Assembly (NCBI RefSeq): GCF_020360975.1
Contig: NW_025408671.1
Span: forward strand, 2,976,001-3,040,000
DNA from: Hirsutella rhossiliensis
Lineage: Eukaryota; Ascomycota; Sordariomycetes; Hypocreales; Ophiocordycipitaceae
Direction of reading: 5' to 3'
Length of the DNA: 64,000 nucleotides
Shown here: positions 57,286 to 64,000 of the stretch, piece by piece
Position numbering within the stretch: the first letter of the stretch is position 1
Layout of the letters: the number at the start of each line of letters is the position of its first letter
Position numbers and translations under genes: made by a program
Notes under the pieces: model-generated
The model's database searches: none
The model's input: the letters and a program-made list of their open reading frames with translations, nothing else
What the model was told of the DNA's origin: nothing

Positions 57286-60200
57286 ATGGCGTCTTCGGCG
57301 ACACTCGTAGCCCCCGCCGCGGACGACGACGAGATCCTCGACCACGATCCCGGGTCCCGCCGGAGATTGGCTTCCTCGAGCCAGTTCGACTCTGCACCCC
57401 CGGCAGATATATCAAAACGCGGCGCGCCGGCAAACCTAGACCCCATCACAAGATACCTCGTCCGCGTCGTCCAAGACGTCCGCCACGATGTCGACGTGGT
57501 CTTGCACTGCCTCCGAGACGAAAGGCTGGAGCTCGATCGCCGGACTGCGCATGTGACCACCTCGGCGCTGCTCAAGAGCCGGACCCAGGGCGCCTGGGTG
57601 CAGGAGATTCTCGCGCAGGGCCCAACAAGCTTTACGCGCCTGGCCGCCGTCCCGGACACACTGTCGTCCTTTATGGAAAGCGTCGATCGTGCCGTGTATG
57701 AGCTTCTCGTCCGGAGAAAGCGCAGCTGGGTCGACATCTCCCTCTTCCCGCGCCAGCCCAGCGTCGAGCAATGGCGTAGCCAAGATCGGCTGGAGGGGGC
57801 CTTGCAGCACCTCAAAGGGACCCTGAAAGCAGCCATGCCCACGGCCATGACCTTTGGGAGCATGGTCAAGGCCGGCGCTGATCTGGAGAAGAAGTCCATG
57901 AGCCTCGACTCGAGGTATATATCTCTCGGCAATTCATGTCACTGGGGGCGGCTGACTGGATGCGCTGACTTGTTGCTGCCAGCTTGATGAATGAACACGG
58001 CCAGGCACATCGTGGTCCTACAACGGAGTCTCCGCCAGGTTTTGACCGGAGGATCAGGCATCTTGCGACTCGCGCCTGTCGCCTCACACTACGCCAGGAC
58101 GTTCCGGGAGCCTACGCGAACCGGCACAAGCACTACAACTCTTGCCGGATGGAGGACTCGGCAACCTGGCTCGTCGAGAACCCTCGGTTCACGTCTTGGC
58201 TTAACGACCCGTTATACGACGTATTCTGGTGCCATGGACGTCAAGGCGTCGGCAAGAGCGTGCTTGCGTGAGTCCTCGGCCCCTCTGATCCATTCAAGCT
58301 CGCGCAGAGGCTGACGCCAGACCAGATCGGCTGTGGTCGATTTCCTCCAACGAATGCAGACGAAGCACGCCTACTTCTATCTTGGCCAGGGTAAAGTACA
58401 GACAGCGTCAGGCCTGACACTCGCCCTGCTCGAGCAGTTGTGCGCTGCCGTTGACTTCTTCCCGCCCTCTTTGGAGCCCAGTCTTGCTAAGCTGCCGTTC
58501 CCGGCGCCTAATTCGGAGACGAGCGATGCTGAGAGTGTTACCTCGACTAGAACGCGGCCACGCTCTGTCCACAAGCGGCTAAGCATCCGCCAGGGAAAGC
58601 CGCTTGGTCCCGAGGAACAGACCGTCGTGCCGCCGTCCATGTCGCCACAGTCAGTCTGGGGCACGCCCGTGGCCGTCACGTCGAGCGCCACAGCGTGTCT
58701 CAACGTAATGAATGGAGCACAGCTCCTGATTCCGGGCCAGAAACGAGCGCATACTGTAGGCGTTGGTGAGCTGTATAGTGAGCCCGTCGTTCGTGAGAGG
58801 ATGCCACGTCCAGCGAGGCGGGCCTCTCCGGCACCAAGCATCGTCTTAGTGGCGTCGCGGCCTTCGGTTGAGTCGCCCGTCCACGACTCTGAGATCCTAT
58901 CTGCTGACTTGTCCGGGCAAACGACGACAAACGATCCTCCCGCGGACCACACGGCGGAAGAGGCACAGGCTAACGTCGGCCAGCACACCGACGCCGGGCT
59001 CAAGTCTAAGAACATGTCCAACTCGACTGATCCAGTACCTGCCCTGCACATACTACTCGATGCCTTGCGTGCCACACGTCGAGAGTTCCACGGTGAGATA
59101 TTCCTCGTCTTGGACGCGTGGGATGAAGACAACATGATGGACCGGGCGGCGTTTAAAGACGTCTTGCGCGCCTTGCGGAGGGCGAGATGCAAGATATTCC
59201 TCACCAGCCGCGCCAGGCCTGATGTCCCACAAGATGGCGGAGTCGTGCAGATGGACATGTCTGAGGGCTTGGCCGAGCCGCGTCGCGTGGCCGACGTGGA
59301 AGCGTATGTGGAAAGACTGCTTCGGAACGAGCAGCAACGCCAGGGGCTCAGTCTATCGCCCGAGTTGGTTGCCGACTGCGTCCACGATATAGCGAAGCTC
59401 TCCGAAGGCGTGTAAGTTCCCCTCGCGCCCACCCTGGCCGAGACTGTGGGAAGTTGACGCTGTGTAACAGGTTCACGTCGGCCAATATCTGCACGCTTCT
59501 CCTGCTGCGCCGGCAGCAGCAAGGACAGCCTGCCACGAAGCTGGGCCAGCGTGCTCTAAGAGAATCGCTGGCAGGACTTCCTCGGTCGCGGCGGAAACTG
59601 GCCAAGCGTGCGCTGTCGCAGCTGAAGCTCGATTCGTCTCCGCTTGCCTCGGCATCGTTTTCGCTGATGATGTGGCTACAGCTGTCTGAGCGGGTACACG
59701 CTCTCTCGACAGACTACGGTGACGCGTTTCGGTCGGTGCTGAATGAAATTCCATGGGCATCGAGCCAGGACATCTCGTACAGCAAAGTCGTCCACATGAG
59801 CAAGCCTTTTGTCACCGTCGACCCCGGCAATGGCCTGATTCACCTGGCTTCGTCGGCCATAGCGGCAGTGGTCGAGCGACAAGTCGTCGAGTTCCCGGAG
59901 GTACAGGTTGCCGTTGCCCGAGCCTACATCGACTACATGGACGATCCAAGTTTCAGCAACGGCCTTTGCGCGACAGAAGAGGATCTCGTCGCGCTGCTTC
60001 GGGAACACGAGTTTCTTGCGAGCGCGGCGCACTGGGCCAGCTATTGTAGGAAGGTCCTCGAGAGCTCCTCCTCGGAGGTAGACGCCGTCAACCAACGCGT
60101 CATCCAGTTTCTCGACACGCAAAACTGTCGGCTGGCACTGCAGGTCTTCTTGTACACGCACCAAGATCTTCTCGACCCGGCCTTGAGAGATTCCTGGGAC

Positions 60201-61241
60201 GACTTTGCCACCTGGGTTGCTACTCTGCCCAGGCTGCACATTGCATCGCGCCTCGGACTGGCCCAGGCTCTCGAGGTGATGCTCGAGAGCGGCGCTCACG
60301 ACGTGATGCAGCAGGACTCGCGCGGCTCGACGGCATTGCACGAAGCCGCCAAAGCGGGCTCTGCCGACGTGGTCCATGTGCTTTTGGGAGCCAACGCTGA
60401 GATGGCGCACGTCTCGAACCACTCGGGCAGGAAGCCGCTTTTCTACGCGTGGGAATTTGGGCATTCCGATGCGTTTGTGCCTTTGTTCGAGGCGCAGAGC
60501 ACTGCCAGTTGGTTCGACGATGAGCCCAGCCTCAAGGGCGTTGACCTCAACGCCGTCATTGACAGGTACTGCTCCATCAAGACGGCTGCCCTCGCCGACG
60601 CGGGCCCGGTCCCGGACGCCAGGGGAGTTGCCCTGCTGCTTGCGATCCAGAACAACCAGCCCAACGTCGCCGACCTACTGATCAGGGCCGGGGCCGACGT
60701 CAACGTCGTCTTCAACGGCACCTCGCCGCTCTACGCCGCCGTCGAAAGCAAGCAGGCCAGCTTGGCCGCGGACCTGGTATACGCCGGCGCCGACCCGTCG
60801 GCCAAGATGTACGACGGCGAGGGCGACGAGAGAGAGCCCATGCTGCATCTCGTCATCAGAACCTACCGGCCCCGCAGCCTGACGCGCTCGCCGGCGAGCT
60901 CCATCCTGCAGTCGAACCACCTGGACATCAACTGCGTCGACTCTGCCGACAGGACGGCCCTCTTTGTCGCCCTCGAGCGGGACGACGAGCAGGAAGCGTC
61001 CGAGGCGGCCAGGCTCTTGATGAGGCACGGCCTCGACGTCGACAAGCGGGATGACTTTGGCCGGCATGCCCTGCACATGGCCGCGCGGAGGGGCTTCAGC
61101 CACGTCATCTCCGACCTCCTCTTCCGCAGCCGGCTTACCGAGGCGCCCAAGGACCAGGAAGGCCATACGCCGGCCTGCTATGCGGCTCAGAGTGGCCACC
61201 ACCACGTGGCGGCCATGCTTGCGGCAGCACAAGGAGAGTAG
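57286..61241 (+). CDS. NACHT-like STAND NTPase with C-terminal ankyrin repeats
   Basis: A fungal NLR-like protein. Such proteins sense a ligand with C-terminal repeats, oligomerise through the NTPase and trigger an N-terminal effector. Four exons: 57286-57914, 57983-58267, 58326-59411 and 59471-61241 give about 1,256 residues. I chose ATG 57286 (GGCCATGG); an in-frame ATG at 57175 would add 37 residues. Residues about 45-205 are charged and helical and match no domain I recognise. The NTPase begins with DSATWLVENPRFTSWLNDPLYDVFWCHGRQGVGKS, with Walker A at about 295-302. Walker B FLVLDAWDED is at about 564-573, followed by KIFLTSRARPDV. The gap between them is about 260 residues, much of it Ser/Pro-rich and probably disordered. 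A helical middle region follows. From about 923 to the end there are roughly seven ankyrin units (for example GSTALHEAAKAGSADVVHVLL, ADLLIRAGADVN, RHALHMAARRGFSHVISDLL). The gene ends 236 bp from a converging subtilase gene. Confidence 0.88.
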
Positions 61242-61477
61242 GGACGTCTGGGGCAACAAGGGTATATATGATAGGGACAGTCCCCGAGGCTCGTCGGTTT
61301 GGAGGGTTTTGTACTGTAGATTGCCGTGCACTATGAAGCCAATGAAGAGTTTTTTTTCCCTTCTCAGCACGCTCCCGTCCTCGCCATTATATTCCTCCGC
61401 GCCACCTGCTCAGAAGTCGACCGCATTCCGGGCCCGTGCCGTACTCACCAGCCAAACGGCTGTCTCAGCGGCAACGG
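61242..61477. other. 236-bp convergent gap between NACHT-ANK and subtilase genes
   Basis: The two stop codons face each other across 236 bp. No other feature is visible, so the 3' ends of the two transcripts may overlap. Confidence 0.6.
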
Positions 61478-64000
61478 TCAGGCGCGGAGCCACGGGTAGA
61501 CCTCGTTGCCGTCCTTGTTGCACGCAAACTGCTCAAACTTCCTCAGCTGCACATATAGCGGGCCCTCGCCATCCGAGCCGGCGGGGTCCGAAAGCCTCCT
61601 GAGCATCTGCTCGATGAAGTCCCTCTTGGAGATGTACTCGTCCCCCTTCCCGTTGAACTTGACGCCTGGGAACTGCAGACGGTGACAGGACAGCATCAGG
61701 GACGACAGGCCGGCCACCATGGCGGTCGCCACCGAGCTGCCCGAAATGCTCTCGCTGGACTCGAGGTACGGCACGGCACCGGCCGAAATGTCCATGCCGT
61801 GGATCTTGTAGTTGTACTCGCCCACGTGGCGGTTCGCAAAGTTGCCGTACTCGTTGCATGCCACAATCACCTTTGTCCCGTCGCACTCGGCCGGCCACGA
61901 CTTCCTCACGTTCCAGCCCTCGTCGTGGTGGCTGCAGAAGAGGACGATGCCGTTTTGGTTGGCCCTGTCGACGGCCATCCTGAGCTCCTTGGTGTATTCC
62001 TCGTTGGAGCCGTTCTCCGGGATGGCGAAGCTCATGGATATGATGTCGACCTTTCTGCTGTTCGCCCAGTCTATGGCCTGGGCAGGTCAGCACAGTGATC
62101 GAGGTTGCAGGCTGCAGGCCACGTACCTCGGCAACGTTGTCTGGCAAGATGCCCTCCCTGCCCTCAACAATCTTGGCCACGTAGAGGTCGCAGTACGGGT
62201 CGATGGCGCACATCAGGTTGGCCATTTGGGTGCCGTGCGGGTCCGATGCAAACAGCCACGAGCCCAGCCGGCTCGCGTCGTCGACAAACGACTGCCCATC
62301 CTTGATGCGCGGCCATAGACCTTCGTGGTTCTGGCTTGTCCGGAAAGGCGGGATGTTCAAGATGCCGTTGTCAATGATCGCCACACGCGTCGGCCGGACC
62401 GGCGTGTTCGTCTGGAGGCAGCTCAACACCTTGTTGCGGTAGTTGTTGATGTATCTGAGCAAGTCTGGGACGGCCCTCTCGGCACTGCGTACATGTCAGG
62501 TCTCCAGTCTTGCCGCGTCGGATTTGGCATTTACTAACATTTCTGAGAGATCCTTTCCGTCGTTTGGCGGCAACGAGTTCCACGACTGGGCGACAATGGT
62601 GGATTTGAAGCCCTTTCTTTCGGCCCTGAGTGCCCGGAGTGCTTCTGAGATTCGAGCCTTGAGGCTGCTGCTGCGCTCCGACGTCATGAGGTCCTACCGA
62701 CGCCTGTCAGAGCCTTGGCCTTGCGTGGTTTCACGGCACCTACCTGGATTAAATGTATCCGAACCAGCTTGAGCTGCAGTACAGATGTCAGAAAGAGCGT
62801 GCCGGGGCCGGAGGGGCGCTGAAGACGTGGCTAGCATACGTTTGTCAACGACTTGATACCATTTTCGCCCAGCCAATGATCCACCACTGCCATCTTCCCA
62901 CTCGAGTACAAGTGAAGCTCGGTTAGGCGCTGCTTTGTCGCGAGACTGAAGCAGGAAATTGCCATGTCAAGGTGTCGCCAGTCCAAGACAGAGACCTCAA
63001 ACTCACCGACGACCTTGGCGATCTCTACCTCGTCGTGCGGATCATGCATGCGGTCCAGAACCCGGAGCTTCATGATCTTGCGAACACGCCTATCCCGCAG
63101 CCAGTTCAAGGCCCGGAACACCTCGTCGTGGACATGCAGATGCCATTCGGGGCCCTTGTCCCATGCGTCCGGGCCCAGCGGCGGGAAGTCGGCATACCGA
63201 AGCACCTCTTCGAACTTGAGATGTCGCTCACTCCCTCGGCCCTTGACGGCCACCAGGGAATGCAAAAACTCGTCAACCGAGTACAGTCTCGACGCAAAGC
63301 GTGAGAGATCGAAGCAAATCTGGCCGGCGGGTTCTTGACCTCGTGGTCAGCTCAACTCACACAACAGCAGCAGAGAGGCGGCATTCGAGCACACAAGGAA
63401 CACGGGCTTCGTGACTCACCGTCCGACTCACGGAATATCCTGGCAATTGTCTTCATATCCTTGGCCTGTTGTATGGTGGCGTGAACTAGGAGTTTGCGGA
63501 TTTCGGCCCTGGCGTCCAACTTTGGGCTGCCTTCCGGCCCTGCGTCGTCGGCCTGCGCCATTGGCTCGTGAGCCTTTTCCACCCTTTGGGCTCCTGGCCG
63601 AGTCACGGCTGAGTTGCTTGTCGTTTTTGCACCAATCGGTTGCCCCCGCATATTCCAACTTGGTTGACTGTTGGGCGGCGGAACCCTGGGCTCGTACGTT
63701 CCTTGTTGGCCAACGACAAAGTTGTGATGCCAGAGTGCATACACAGCCTTGTCGGGGACGTCCTGAACCGGGATGGCCTTGGTCACCCATGCAGGGTCTT
63801 GACGCAGAAAGTGCCTCACAAACTCGATCTGCTGGTACTGCACAGCGACATGGAGCATGCACCTTTGTTGTTCCTCTTTACTGATCTCGCTCCAGCGCGC
63901 CTGTATAGGGGGGAGCTCCCATGCGTCCAGGTGACCGCGCTTGACCATGTCGCTCATGATGTCAAAATCGAGAACTCGCACAACCTGCGGCGCAATGCTC
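61478..64000 (-). CDS. Subtilisin-like (S8) protease with ankyrin-like N-terminal part (5' end outside window)
   Basis: The frame is open at the right edge, so the true N-terminus is missing. Six exons (64000-63420, 63339-62840, 62773-62744, 62693-62539, 62484-62127, 62077-61478) join in phase to 741 codons; the 30-base third exon encodes LKLVRIHLIQ. Near the start, RCMLHVAVQYQQIEFVRHFL is an ankyrin-like unit, so more repeats may lie upstream. A long, mostly helical region with DLSRFASRLYSVDEFLH follows. The C-terminal 300 residues are an S8 protease domain with all three catalytic residues in order: Asp in VAIIDNGI, His in DPHGTQMANLM and Ser in SGSSVATAMVAG. The usual GN oxyanion motif is not present at its expected place, where the sequence reads FCSHHDEG. 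There is no signal peptide in view. Similar subtilase modules occur as effector domains of fungal NLR-like proteins. The substrate is unknown. Confidence 0.88.

Overview
This window is nuclear DNA of a filamentous ascomycete, most likely a Sordariomycete and probably in or near the Hypocreales. The evidence is GC-rich coding sequence, short introns of about 50-70 bases with GT...CTGAC...AG signals, intergenic runs of TACCTA/TACGGAGTA-type sequence, and gene types restricted to filamentous ascomycetes: a SWIRM-amine oxidase-HMG demethylase, a Crh-type cell wall transglycosylase, an Msn2/4-like factor, and a NACHT-ankyrin protein. I could not place it to species. Intron boundaries were worked out by hand from splice signals and reading-frame closure.

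Layout. 1-2 kb: the C-terminal part of a fungal transcription factor, cut by the left edge. 2-4.5 kb: a decayed, locally AT-rich stretch with a broken gene remnant and a diverged direct repeat. 4.5-9.3 kb: a full-length ABCB exporter on the minus strand. 9.3-13.7 kb: non-coding. 13.7-14.9 kb: a serine/proline-rich protein of unknown function with a possible PP1 docking motif. 15.6-17.2 kb: a Ca2+/calmodulin-dependent kinase on the minus strand. 18.8-19.4 kb: a UBE2W-like E2. 20.4-22.6 kb: Vps33. 23.3-26.7 kb: an LSD1-type histone demethylase. 27.1-28.3 kb: ATP synthase gamma on the minus strand, divergent from DNA topoisomerase I at 28.8-32.0 kb. 33.3-34.5 kb: a Crh glucanosyltransferase on the minus strand. 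34.5-45.7 kb: an 11 kb gene desert full of short palindromic motifs. 45.7-47.5 kb: an Msn2/4-like C2H2 stress factor. 50.3-52.6 kb: diphthine-ammonia ligase (Dph6). 53.0-54.0 kb: a DUF202 membrane protein. 54.4-56.9 kb: an Hcs1/SMUBP2-type helicase.

The right end (57-64 kb) is accessory in character. A NACHT-like NTPase with C-terminal ankyrin repeats lies tail to tail, 236 bp apart, with a gene encoding an ankyrin-like segment and a subtilisin-like protease domain that runs off the right edge. Fungal NLR/STAND proteins are known to use these two kinds of module in allorecognition and innate-immunity-like roles, so this pair is the best candidate for an undescribed two-gene system. The rest of the window is housekeeping genes (trafficking, respiration, DNA topology, translation factor modification) and regulatory genes (kinase, E2, demethylase, transcription factors), with no sign of a metabolic cluster. 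I found no tRNA, rRNA, CRISPR array or intact transposon.
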